A DNA stretch of 64,000 bases, taken from assembly GCA_958510825.1 (NCBI GenBank), contig OY294047.1, positions 38,889,229-38,953,228 on the forward strand. The letters are read 5' to 3'. The translations under genes and the position numbers were made by a program. The notes below the pieces were generated by a model that was given only the letters and a program-made list of their open reading frames with translations, made no database searches and was not told the DNA's origin. This document shows, one piece after another, positions 22,891-34,369 of the stretch. Source of the stretch: Brachypterus glaber. Lineage: Eukaryota; Arthropoda; Insecta; Coleoptera; Kateretidae. How positions within the stretch are numbered: position 1 is the first letter of the stretch; each line of letters opens with the position of its first letter.

Positions 22891-23371
22891 ATCTAAGAAG
22901 GTCTAAAAATGAATCAGACGAATTAACCCGTTTGACTAATTCCCCATAAAATATATTTTGAGGTATGCTGTTTCTTTTTAACTTTTAAGTGCTATAAACT
23001 GAAGATACCAAATTTAATATAAATTAATATAATTTTCATAGAAAAAATTGGAAAGATATTTCTCTTTTAACTTTAAAATTTATAATGAAATATAGCATTT
23101 TTATGTAATTAAATTTTTGCTTTAAAAAACAATTGTTTTTCATGTAAAAACTCAAAAGATATTATTCTCATTTTTTAGAATAATGGTGAAATGAATACAA
23201 AAATGTATTGACTATGCTACAATTTTTTTTTAGTAGAAGTAGAAAAACTTATATTAGCTCCAAGATAAGCTCTCCATCTAATAAAAGCCCTGAATAAAAT
23301 CTTAATTATGCAACAATCTTTACCTTACATAATATTACATTTTTAAGTTAAAATTGTATTTAATTAATTAC

Positions 23372-24324
23372 CAGTACCCGGCGTATTTCTAGTTGTAGTT
23401 CAGTCTTCAAGTTAATAAAAGAGGCTTTACCTGATATTAATTCAGGGAGTTTAGATTTTTGGTTTATTGGGTAGGGTTTAAGGCAGCAAATAAACAATTT
23501 TGCTACATTGAACTCGATTTGGAACTGTCATTTTTTTAACGTATTTTTTACAAAAAAGGGACTTTTTAAAATATCTCAAGATCAGTGCATCCTAGGACAA
23601 AAACGTTAAATATGAAAATAAAGAAGACCAAATTTACCACATTTTTTGTGTTATGTATTTTTTTGTACGACTTATAGCTAATTTACAGCACCGCCTTAAA
23701 CGTTACACTGTAGGGTTTTAGATTTTTCCTTATAACTTGGTTAGGAAGGTTTTTTTATGCTTAATACAATGGTGAAAGTCCAAACCAAATTTCCCACATT
23801 TTTTGTGTTATGTAGTTTTTTGTTCGACTTATAGCTAATTTACCTTAAACGTTACACTGTAGGGTTTTAGATTTTTCCTTATAACTTGGTTAGGAAGGTT
23901 TTTTTTATGCTTAATACAATGATGATTCAATCGAAAATCGGTTTACTCGAGATAATGGGTAATGTGTAAATTATTTAAAAAAAAAATTAATTTTAAGTAA
24001 ATTAAAAAGAAAGTGCTAGATAGATTATTTTAATTTTTACCCAAAATGTTCTAACCGACGATAAAGAAGAATTTTGGTTTTTCGAAAAAAAAAAATTAAA
24101 ATCTAAAAACGTATAGTGATATTTTAAAAATGCGTTTTTTTGTGAAAAATACGTTAAAAAAATAACAGTTCCAAATCGAGTTCAATGTCGCAAAATTGTT
24201 TTTTTATTTGTGGCCATTAACCCCACCCAATAAACCGAAGATCAAAACTCCTTGAATTATTTCCAGGTAAGGCTCTTTTTTTGACCTGAGGACTGGACTA
24301 CAACTGGAAATATGTCGGATACTT
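23372..24324. mobile_element. 953-bp hAT-like non-autonomous element, 8-bp target duplication
   Basis: Flanked by TTAATTAC at 23364-23371 and 24325-24332. The ends are CAGTACCCGGCGTATTT on the left and AAGTATCCGACATATTT on the right (opposite strand), and the inverted similarity continues for about 210 bp per side. An 8-bp duplication suggests a hAT or similar transposase mobilised it. The centre holds a 156-bp tandem duplication (23628-23922). No transposase frame is present. A related end (CAGTACTCGGCGAATTTCC) is at 29451. Confidence 0.72.
23628..23922 (+). repeat. Tandem duplication of about 156 bp inside the 23372 element
   Basis: Two units start with ACCAAATTT at 23628 and 23784 and both contain ACATTTTTTGTGTTATGTA and CGTTACACTGTAGGGTTTTA. 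The second has lost a 15-bp piece (CAGCACCGCC region). Confidence 0.85.
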
Positions 24325-24334
24325 TTAATTACAC

Positions 24335-25775
24335 AAGCCAAAAACCTATTCCGTTCATGCGCAATTTGTAGTCTATGTAGCTAACTTATTTGTATCATCT
24401 TTCGTGGACAATCTCGATATTTGATTGTCTTTCACGATCTGTTTTCATTGTGTACATCGCAGTTTTCCATAGAAACAAACGAAAAACACATATACATGAG
24501 TGCTTAATGGTGCGACAAATTTCATACAGCAGCGTATTATATGTCGGGATAAATATCCACAGACATGGACTCTCTGAGATATCGCCAAAGCCAACTAAGT
24601 GAAGCGGTTCAAAAGAATAGAAGGGTATGTCCACAGTTTCAGGAGCAATCGCTCTCCAAAACGGAAACTGTTCTTCCTTAGGACCCAGATTTTCTCTCCA
24701 TGTCTCTAGGGCCCTGGTTTATTGACAAACTGGATCGGCCGTTGTATTAAACTAAGTTTCAAAGATTATTATGCTGATGTAAAAGATTTTTTTCAGGAAC
24801 AATGGTTTTCCGACCAGGACCGGGATTTGAAACCACCAACTCTACATTTAATTTTAATTTAATTTAATTTAATCACAGGACTTTTATTAAATGATGAGTT
24901 GTGGCAAAATAAATTCTCTTGCCTCAAATACGCCTCTTTTTTAGTGGCGATACGTTTCTGTGGACTCACCCAGAATCCAGATAAATTTATAAACGCTGAT
25001 TTATAACAGACTGTATCGTCTGAACAGTAAATCGCAAATAAAATTTATTTAAGTATTACGAATATATATTTTTCCTAGCTTGGATTATACTGTGCAACCA
25101 ATTTTAGCATACTTCTTAATCCCAGTATTTATATGACAAAGTAGTAGACGTATCTATTACTCAAGATATATGGCTTATAAGCATAAATACTTAAAATTTG
25201 TTGAGTTCTCAACAAGTATTAAGCTTAGTTATTTAAAGTACATGAAATTAAATTAAAATTATCTACGATGGGAAGAGTTTGAACCAGGAAGCTGCTTAAT
25301 TTAGTCAACTTTCCTAAGTGAAGAAATCGAATCAAACTTAATAAATAATTTAATTTGATTAAAACAACGCCATCTAGTGCCTTAACATTTCTTATTAATA
25401 AGTGTAATTCGAATAAAATGAAAATACTTGCAAAAGTACAACAAGATTTACCTATGTAACAAAAGTTCAATTTAAATACAACTATGAACAGACAGTTCTT
25501 AACTGTTCTAACTACATACAATGCAAACGTATTATGGCGCCAATTTAATTTAAGGAAATTATTAGGTAGGTCTAATTTTTGAACAAAAAACTAACCTTAA
25601 TTTTAGTTAGTTTATTATTAATGATTGGATAAACTAACCTTTACTTATCTGTGCTAATAGCATAATAATAGCATAATGACATCCTAACTAATAATTTAAC
25701 AAATGAAATGAAATGTTTCAAATATTATTGACATTTCATTAGTTAAATTCTAAGTTTGTGACCATAAACCATACG
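24335..25775. other. AT-rich DNA, nothing recognised except a TTTAA tract
   Basis: Frames on both strands at 24390-24634 and a minus frame at 25225-25521 show no motifs. A short TTTAA tandem tract is at 24846-24873. Confidence 0.45.
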
Positions 25776-25779
25776 TTAA

Positions 25780-26112
25780 TAGTTATTTATGGTACTAGTG
25801 GGTAAAGTAAGATATTACCCATGAGAAAATTAACCTGCGAGGCATCAGTCAAGCAGGTTAATTTTCGAGAGGGCAATATCGGTTTACCCATGAGTCCCAT
25901 ACAAGGTTTTATCCAATAAATAGCTTAGGAATTCAAATTTTTATTAAACATTTTAATGATATTTACAAGAAAATAATTTGACAAGTGACAGTTGAGTGGG
26001 TAAAATAAATAATTATCCAATCAATAAAGTAAAAGCCACCCGGGGGTTATTATTGAGTTTATCTATTTAAAATAAAGCTGGTAATTGTCTCATTATCTGT
26101 ATGTATTGGATA
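25780..26112 (+). repeat. 0.33-kb repeat E, copy 1
   Basis: Begins TAGTTATTTATGGTACTAGT and ends near TGTATTGGATA. The head holds a palindrome: GGGTAAAGTAAGATATTACCC and AATTAACCTGC...GCAGGTTAATT pair around 25799-25890. Copy 2 at 42834-43164 is the same length and orientation. No coding. Confidence 0.8.
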
Positions 26113-26119
26113 AAGTATA

Positions 26120-26790
26120 TATATTCTTAACATCTTAAGTAAGTGATCTTTTTAAAGCTTTTTAAGCTTTTTTCTGCATGTAACAATATTTTTGTTGGAC
26201 AGCATCTCGACATGCTTTGTTTGAGAAGTGAATACATTTTTTGGCATTTATGTTTTCATTTTCAATGTGTTTCCTTAAGAATTTTACTTGACGCATCATT
26301 TAACTGTCTAGTAGATCATTTATTAAGGATGCTAGTAACATTTTTATGATATCTGACAAGTAGTCCTTAAAATATATAGGGTGGTACAGAAATAGATGGC
26401 AAAAATTAATCTTTAAATTGCGTATTCTCCTTGACTAAAACAGAACGCAGTGACTAATATCTAAAACGTATTATGCTGCTCTCATATAAAGGATTTCCAT
26501 CAGACTGAGTTACGAGAACCGCACCGAAATTCGAATGATCCTCGCTTTTTAGCACACTTTCTCAAATGAGTCACTGCAGTCTATTTCAGACATGGATAAT
26601 AAGTCTACATCAAAAAACCATGTGAGAACTTTCAAGTAATAGAGGTACAAATATGGCTACCAAAGACTTTCTAAGCAGAATCCCAAAGATCCGTGAGCCA
26701 TATATGGTTCACAGTGAATTTGTCCAGATTGTCTAGGCCTAGGCTTATTAATCACGGGTCTGTAAAAATAAACCGTTTAAAACCCGAAAC
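26120..26790. other. AT-rich DNA, nothing recognised
   Basis: The 68-codon plus frame at 26143-26349 lacks recognisable features. No repeats supported. Confidence 0.4.
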
Positions 26791-26796
26791 GGCCGT

Positions 26797-26947
26797 GGAT
26801 AAAGTATAGTATTCTACTCGCGTATAATATCTATTAATCATTAGGGTGATTAGGCCACTCGCCTATCGACTCGTGTCCCAAAATTCACCCTCACTGATAA
26901 ATATCAATTATTATACGCTCGTTGAATAATATACTATTATCTTATCC
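26797..26947. repeat. CpG-containing palindrome
   Basis: GGATAAAGTATAGTATTCTA at the left pairs with the right end TATACTATTATCTTATCC, and similarity continues inward to AGGGTGA/TCACCCT. The loop region contains CACTCGCCTATCGACTCGTG. Architecture resembles the palindromes at 46625 and 47292. Confidence 0.65.
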
Positions 26948-26959
26948 ATGTAATATTTC

Positions 26960-27890
26960 TAAATTTGACAAGTTTGTCATAACTAGTTTGTCATTTATTA
27001 CAGGTCGAATGAACAAGAAAACGGTCTCTGCACACGGGACCGATATCAAAATATTGTTTCGGCTGTTTTAACTTTAAAAAGTGTTAAAGCTACATTACTT
27101 TTGCTTGGTATTTGAATTTTTTCTATTTAATTTTAGGGATGTATAATTTATAGAATGTTATTTTTTTGTCTTTTATAAACAGTATTATACATATAGGGAA
27201 ACTAAATTTATTCAAATCAAATAAATTTTTTTCTTTATAATAAATAAATATTAATAATAAAAACGTACTATCATCTCAAATAAGTGAATCTACGATTCAG
27301 AAAGAGAATTATAAAAGAATACATAAATAAATAACCAATAAATTTCTATCAACTCTGTGTCCTAATACAACATAACTAAATAACTATGTGCGAATTGAAT
27401 AGGTTTCAAATGAAATGCTCATATACGTTTCAATAGAACGTACCAATAATGACGGTGTTTTGCGGCGGTAGTAGATAAATAACCAATGGCAAATTTATAG
27501 GAATAGTAAATTTATACGATGAACTACACCATGTTACTTGAACAGCATGAAAAAATATACAATACAAGCCTTGTTTAAATGCTTAATATTTTAAAGTATA
27601 CTCTTCTAGTAGCTTTTCTAATAATTGGCCCGGTGACACCATAAAAATTTACTCTTATTCTATAGTATGGTTTCAATAAAACGTGCAGTGAATCATTTAA
27701 GGGAGCGTGGTAAGAGGTGAAGATCATAAAAATTCGGGTCCGATTCGCGTAATTTCGGTCTAATTCGTTTAAGGGAGATCCCTTACACGAAAGTAGCATA
27801 CTAAGAGTTGGGCATTAGTCACTGCATTTTTTATTGGATTTATACTATAAAAAAACCAAGAATACAGAGCTAGCTTTATCTTCTAATAGT
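26960..27890. other. AT-rich DNA, nothing recognised
   Basis: No gene or repeat supported. The 74-codon minus frame at 27575-27799 has no motif. Confidence 0.4.
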
Positions 27891-27894
27891 TTAC

Positions 27895-28557
27895 GAGCTA
27901 GTGACCCTTTTTATTTCATTATTTGTTTCCAGCTGTATTTATATGTCTTGAAGTACATTCAAATTAAGCTATATGCAAATCGCCAGATCTGGACCGGCTT
28001 TGGATGCTAGAAGCTTCGAAAAAGTGGTGAAATGGGGTCCCCGAAAAATATATTTTTAATCACCGAGTCAAACATATTACATTTATTACATCTTATTACA
28101 TTTATTACATCTAGATTGGTCTATTTTCACAGTTTTACACAATTATTTAGTAGGCTAAGGGGTTAAAAAAGGCTTTAAAATGATTATTTGACATATGTCA
28201 ATACTAAAAATTCTGATGAATTTTCATTTAATCAAAATGTCATTTCATAAATTCTCATTTCTTTAAAAAATTAAGTATCATATATATGTCAAAGGCACTT
28301 TTTAAAGACTTTTCTACCTCTTGGCTCTAGAATTATTGTGAAAATAGCTTAATCTGACTATAATAAATGTAATGTATATAACTCGGCAAGTTAAAAATAG
28401 ATTTTTTTGTAGCTAATTGTCAGATTTTTGGAGCTTCTAGCACCCAAAGGAACCAGATCAGCAGCCCAGCAATAAAATAGCTTAATTTGATTGTACTTTA
28501 AGACATATATAAAATACAGCTGGGAACAAATAATGAAATAAAAATGGTCACCAGCTC
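27895..28557 (+). mobile_element. Foldback element (GAGCTGGTGACC), copy 1
   Basis: The ends are GAGCTAGTGACC and GGTCACCAGCTC, and almost the whole 663 bp is one imperfect palindrome with arms of about 280-300 bp. Both arms carry, in order, an ATTTCATTATTTGTT stretch, CAGCTGTATTT, CAAATTAAGCTAT, a GTGCTAGAAGC-like core, and AAGCTATTTTCACA. The centre contains TTTTCATTTAATCAAAATGTC. Copies 2 and 3 are at 39845 and 54889. No target duplication is evident. Confidence 0.8.
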
Positions 28558-28559
28558 TC

Positions 28560-29440
28560 CGACTATTATATAACCATAGTTATCCAAAGATATTTATAGT
28601 TAAAATTGATGAAATATGAAATTTTTTAAATTAAAAATCGCAGTATAATAATCCAAATGGTCAATTCTTCTAATTTTCAATTAATTTAAGCCACAAAATA
28701 AAGAGGACGAATCTCCATATTCCATTTTTGAAAATTTTTATTGAAACTTTGGGATCTATATTTCCGCACAATAATCTATACCAATCTTTTAAGCATTAAT
28801 GCATTTAGCTTGACTAGTTGTTTTTGATTAAAAGAAAGGAAACCAGACATAAAAAACCTAAAGAAAAAGAAAATAAAAAAAAAATTCTTTCTTATGCAAA
28901 AATGTCTAGATTTCGATTTCCCGTTAAAATTAATGTAATCGAATTGCAGAAAAAATTAAATCCAATGTCGACTGAAAATTTTATTTTATTTTTTTTTCTC
29001 TATTCATAGTAGTAGTAGTAGATCTTATTGGGATTCTTTTATTTCTCCTTTATTCATTTACTTTCTATTTATTCCCATCCATAAATATCGATTATATCGA
29101 TCATTTTTAATTATTTAAGTGAATGAAATAATTCCGTATGACCAAACTTCTTCTTTATTATGCAAAGAATATAACATCCACAAAACAAATACAAAAAAAC
29201 TACTCTATGACGTATTAATTCAAAACTATCTCGAATAAAACTACAATATTGTTTTGCTATGAAAATTTATGTAATTTCGAAAACACGTGCACAAAAGTTT
29301 TATTATAAAACAAATCAATGTGCGCCAAACAAAAGTGATTTAAATAATACAGTACATAAATTTTTGAAAGTGTTTTACGAATATTTCCTGACCAATAAAA
29401 GCGTGCATTTTTCGATAGAATGAACCTCAACATACATAAC
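28560..29440. other. AT-rich DNA, nothing recognised
   Basis: No gene or repeat supported. Confidence 0.4.
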
Positions 29441-29448
29441 CAGTACTC

Positions 29449-29500
29449 GGCGAATTTCCAGTACTCGCATAGGCGCCGAGTCGACTCTAGCGTTGACGCG
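29449..29500 (+). repeat. Transposon-end-like fragment
   Basis: ACCAGTACTCGGCGAATTTC resembles the left end of the 953-bp element at 23372, and CCAGTACTCG recurs 20 bp later. GACTCGGCG-like words pair with GGCGCCGAGTC nearby. Probably one isolated end of that family. Confidence 0.45.
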
Positions 29501-29650
29501 AGGTTTTAAATATTTACATTTTTATTTCTTTTTATCTTGATTTTTTTTAATGATTATGGTGGGAAAAAAAGTTATCGATAAATAAAAATTAAAAAATTTC
29601 GTATTCTTAAAAGATAAAAATAGAATATCGCTTTTCTCTTTGAAAAACAC

Positions 29651-29696
<46 letters not shown>
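29651..29696. repeat. TA microsatellite
   Basis: About 22 TA units. The frame of alternating Tyr and Ile across it is an artefact. Confidence 0.95.
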
Positions 29697-29699
<3 letters not shown>

Positions 29700-29700
<1 letters not shown>

Positions 29701-30665
29701 CTATAGTTAATATGTATAGTCAATATTGTTGTGTGTAACAAACTAGTCCTGAAATATTGCGCTTTAGTGACCTTTATAAAAATTTCCCTCACAATTAGGT
29801 AAAATTATTCTGTAAACCTATGTTTCTGTGTTTATTTTCAACGTTGATGAGTCATAACTGAGTTTAGGCCGACTACTATACATAACGCATCTATTTTATA
29901 TACACTAAAAAAAGATCCTTTAAAAAAAATAAATGGAGAAATTAAAATAATATAACTACTTCTTTGCAAAAGGTTTTCTTGTTTTCTTTTGTATCAAAAT
30001 AATATGAGGTTATGTATAGTATGAGCTACAAAAATAATTATGCTTTGATGTAAGAGAATTTGACGCGGTGATCTAATATAGAGTTAGTAGTTTTAAATCT
30101 CATCCTCCTTGTTGGAAAAAAACTAATCAGCAAGAGAATTTAGAATTCATTCCAAAAACTGATTACTTCTTTGGGCAAAGTCAAATCCATTTTAACTAAA
30201 ATTTATTTTATTTGCCAAAAGTATAACAATGGCAAGAAAGCAATTATTTTGCATAAAATAGACCTTTTCAGTGCTGCGTACAGCCATTTGGGTTCAGAAA
30301 CTTTTATTCGTCGATATATGGCCTATCCATAATATATTTACTAATATAGATAGTGTTTCTCAAAAATTTATAGCTAAATTATACTTAAATTTTACATATA
30401 TTTTATCTAACCATCATAGTCCATATTTATGTTTTGCACCTGTGATCTTTTGGCATCTTTTAGTTCTTGACACTAAAAGGCAAATATTTTAGGCCTTATT
30501 TCTGTGTACATTTGTTCGTCTTTGACTTTTAGAGATTTCTAAATAGGAAAATTATTATTAAAAGTGATATAATGTATACATTTATTAGTCGCTTCAAAGT
30601 CAATGTTTATGGCACTGGTGAGGCTTATGCGACGTTGCCGGTATTAGTGTTAAGCCGCTTCGAAA
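29700..30665. other. AT-rich DNA, nothing recognised
   Basis: No gene or repeat supported. Confidence 0.4.
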
Positions 30666-30670
30666 CATGA

Positions 30671-30772
30671 TATATAGTATATACTGCCATTCTAAACTGA
30701 AAGGTCCTATCTACATAGGCTTAACCACACAGATAGGACCTTTGAGCTTAGGAAGGCAGTATAGTATATATA
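30671..30772. repeat. Near-perfect hairpin, 42-bp arms
   Basis: Arms 30671-30712 and 30731-30772 pair with about five mismatches around an 18-bp loop (AAAGGTCCTATCT against AGATAGGACCTTT). It could be a tiny palindromic element. Its size also lies in the range of long miRNA precursors, but I have no expression evidence. Confidence 0.8.
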
Positions 30773-30899
30773 TACTTAAGTATTATATACTTCATGTAAC
30801 TCCTACGAAAGTGGGGACATGCAATGAGGGACTGACTACTTATTCAGTTATTACAATAAATTTTATTGTAATTAATGCAAATTAAAGAAATTTGTTTAC

Positions 30900-32350
30900 A
30901 TTCAATTTGTGTATGTATTAATATTTATAATGCAAAATCATTAAGTACTTCCTACTGCATTTTGTCACATAGAATATTTTACGAGAGCCCGCAAAACCTT
31001 TTCTTCGCATCAGCTAAATAAATAAATTAGAATAAATTTTATTCAGTAATATATTAATTATTGCAAATGGTTGTTCTCATACTCTTTGTAGTTATTAGAA
31101 AAGTATAGTATTTTGTTTTAATTATTAATTTTGGTTACTGGAAATTGTTGTTTACAGCTATATTTAAGCTGCAAAGTACATCTTTGGAAAAATAAATGAA
31201 AATGATAGAGATGCCGTGGTTATTACAGTAAAGAGTAACAATTATACATTCCTAACGTTTTGAAAATGTATTTTTTACCAGTTACCATGACAACCACATT
31301 ATCACTCTCATTACTAGTTACTTTCCTCTAAAACTAGTTCGTTAGACTACATGATTTCCTTTGCAAATACTGAACATAAATAACATTATGGCATTAAAAT
31401 TTAGGTAAGTTTTATAATAAAACCATAAGATCACTGCCTAAATGAAAAACGAACATTTATTACAGCATTAATCTATAAAAACAGGGAGTCACAAATAAAA
31501 GAAAGTTTATTTTTAAAATAGTAACATAAAAACTCATCATTCAGAAGAGTATTGTGGAAAATCTGAAGCAATCATGCATAAATAAGCAACCGGCTTGTTT
31601 GCTATTTAGTATTTATTGTACGTAAGTGCGTGCAAAATTATTTAATTGGTATCACAAACACTGGTTGATGTACGTGAGCATAATTATTGATTTTAAAATC
31701 AATCCTGTTTATAAATCATACTAGCGCCACTAGTATTAGATATTTTACTTAAGTACTGAAACCCTAACACAAAACAATTAAATGGTAAAACAAATATTAT
31801 TTAAATATTAATTAACTTAGAAAAGTATAAAAAAAATTAAACAGACAATATAGATTCTAAATTTTGAAGAAGTAGTAGAAGCTTCTTCTACAAGAAGCAT
31901 GGGAACTCTCTTTTTAAACTGGATACTTATTTCACGAAACCATAAATCTTCTAGTGCTAATTGCTAAAGTCTTAATGGCATTGCCATATTATGACAATAT
32001 AGTTAGAGCTAATTGTTACTTCTGTATTTACACGTTATAAAAGCAATCGTACCAACTATTTAGAAAAAGTACTAATTGCAACTGAAATTGCTTTTTGATA
32101 CATTATGGCTATGGAATGGAGATGTCATACTATTTCAATCACATAAATCTTTTACAAAAACTTCCTATCATTTGAAATTATTTGGATTGCTTTATGATAA
32201 TTTAGAAACCATTCCTTTTAAATGTCACGCAGGTGCGTTATCTAAAGAAACAGTTAACTAGATTCAATTGTTTTTTTACAAAATCTTTGCATTTCCAATC
32301 ACATCTATGACGATTTTTTGTCGAAGTTTTAAGTGAAATCAATATTTTAT
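30900..32350. other. AT-rich DNA, nothing recognised
   Basis: About 1.4 kb without a gene or repeat I can support. The 61-codon plus frame at 32076-32261 has no motif. Confidence 0.45.
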
Positions 32351-32351
32351 G

Positions 32352-33480
32352 CAATATAGGCTGATAATTGTCAGTAGTAATATCATAAGTGCATGTTGAA
32401 TTATCGTTGATTTTTTTACTGTATTAAAAAAATTTTTTCTTGGCAATTGTTTAAGTGCATTTTTCGTGTTACAAAATTCCGAAACAGCAGGACGAGGAAT
32501 TTTGACGAAACATGCACGAAAAAAATTTCCTTAAGCTAAATATTTTTTTATATACAGTAAAAAAAATATGTATAATTCAAAATGCACGAATACTATTTTG
32601 AAAGACTATTTCACAAACAAAATAATAATAAAAGTATATAATTTTACAATGTTTTATGTTGTTTCATATTTAAATTAAAAATTTAAGTAAGTACTAAACA
32701 ACAATATTACTTTACAACTATAATTAAAATTTTAAATCTCAAATTCGCCGCGCTTTTTAATTCCACGATGTTCACTTGTTCGCGAATGAAAAAGTCTAAA
32801 CTTTGCTCGAGGGATATTTTATGCTTGAGATTATTCCAATAAAATAGTTGTTATCATTTATTTTAGCATTTAAATAAAGTTCATTGCTGATTTTGATTAA
32901 AAAGTTTAGTTTTCAACTGAAAATAAATAAAATAACGGGAGTTCTACCTGTAAAAAACAATTTCCTATCGGTTTCTAATAAACTTTGGCAACGCTGTACT
33001 GGTACCAGCGCAGTCATTTGATGTTTTGATTTCCGTAATTCTTTACTGCACATATATTTTTAATAAATAAGTGTTTAAATTAGTTTTAAGTGGCCTGTTT
33101 TTAATACCAAGATTCAATTAAATAAATTTAAATTTATGAATATAAGTGATTTAAAGCTTTTAAGATGGAAAGTGCATAAAATATAATATATTATCTGAAA
33201 TTAATTAGGGTTTATACCTAGGATGTTTTGGTAATAAAATAAGCGTTTATATTGCTTATCAATAAAAATAAATCAACTAAAGCTAAGCTTCACAAATTAA
33301 AAACACATTTTGCAAAAATATAACATTAAGACGTCAGTAACTGTCAGTTTATTTTTTCCATAGTAATCAAGTGATAATTGCATTGTGCAAAAATTATCAG
33401 ATTCATTTTGATCTGATTGGTTAAGAAACTAAAAATGCAAGGTTTTGATTGGCCTATATATTGTTTTTGAAATAGTCATT
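32352..33480 (+). repeat. 1.1-kb repeat, copy B (most complete)
   Basis: This is the longest copy: 5' part shared with 15150-16000, 3' part with 21870-22170. The 5' end is palindromic: AGTGCATGTTGAATTATCG and TTTACTGTATTAAAAAAATT pair with a segment near 32530-32595. Within it lies an extra 80-90 bp hairpin absent from copy A (TGCATTTTTCGTGTTACAAA pairing with a strand ending near 32516). There is no conserved frame. The family is non-coding and unclassified. Confidence 0.78.
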
Positions 33481-33494
33481 ATCATTACAATTAT

Positions 33495-33607
33495 AATTAT
33501 CACTAACTAAACTAAGTCATTCTCTTCTTTTTATGGCCAGGTGAAATGCCATAATTCTTTTTGGCCAATAAAAAGGACTGGACGGCCTAGTTTTGTTAGT
33601 GATAATT
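33495..33607. mobile_element. GATTCAGGCAT-family MITE, edge-truncated copy
   Basis: AATTATCACTAAC at 33495-33507 pairs perfectly with GTTAGTGATAATT at 33595-33607. The centre has the family core: TTTTTATGGCCAGGTGAAATGCC and GGCCAATAAAAAGGAC. The outer GATTCAGGCAT ends seen at 55808 and 61544 are missing or decayed. Confidence 0.65.
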
Positions 33608-33665
33608 TTGTGCTACAAAGTTGAAAAAACATTTTTAGCAGCTTGCCGAGATGGGAGTACTACTA

Positions 33666-34363
33666 CAGTGCGGTCCAAAAGTTACCTCCCCCCCCCCTTT
33701 TAACTTTTGAACGAGTTGAGATATCGACTTCAAATTTAGAACTCTTAAATAAGACAACTTAAACTATCTTTTAGCATTTCAGCTCTTAAAATGTGGGCAG
33801 GGGGGCATGGGGGGACATTTTTTTAAATGGAAAGGGGGGTCGTGTGATACATCATTTTAAAGCTTATAAAATTCTATATTTAAAGTAACATTTTTAAATT
33901 TTTTAAAAATGTTTTTTAAGGTTTTGGTTTTTCAATTTTTTGTGCTAAAACATTCGATTTTTTAAGTTTTTTTTTATAAATTTTTTTAAAATTAGTTTAA
34001 AAGTATAATTAACATTTTTTATGATGAAATTAGGCATTTTTAAAAAAATATTTGTTTTTTTTTAGAGGAATTTTGACATTAATACCCATTTTCAACCCCA
34101 TTTTAAACCCATTTTTTTTTTTAATTTAAAAATATGAAGTTAAATGGAGAATTTTATAAGCTTTAAAATGATGTATTACACGACCCCCTTTCCATTTAAA
34201 AAAATGTGCCCCCATGCCCCCCTGCCCACATTTTAAGACCTGAAAGTATTAAATATATGCTAAAAGATAGTTTAAGTTGTCTTATTTAAAAGTTCCAAAT
34301 TTGAAGTCGATATCTCAACTGGTTCAAAAGTTAAGAGGGGGGGGGGACTTTTGGACCGCTCTG
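33666..34363. mobile_element. 698-bp TA-flanked element with C/G homopolymers in its ends
   Basis: Ends are CAGTGCGGTCCAAAAGT and ACTTTTGGACCGCTCTG, with TA at 33664-33665 and 34364-34365, as for Tc1/mariner-type elements. Terminal inverted similarity spans about 200 bp and includes a run of 11 C on the left and 12 G on the right, GATATCGACTTCAAATTT-like blocks, and a CCCCCATGCCCCCCTGCCCA segment. The centre is T-rich and non-coding. Confidence 0.82.
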
Positions 34364-34369
34364 TATAAT

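Noticed and set aside
29651..29696. Replication origin or regulatory AT tract
   Set aside because: A plain TA microsatellite with no supporting structure around it.
29607..29792. Frame with alternating Tyr-Ile
   Set aside because: Produced by the TA microsatellite.
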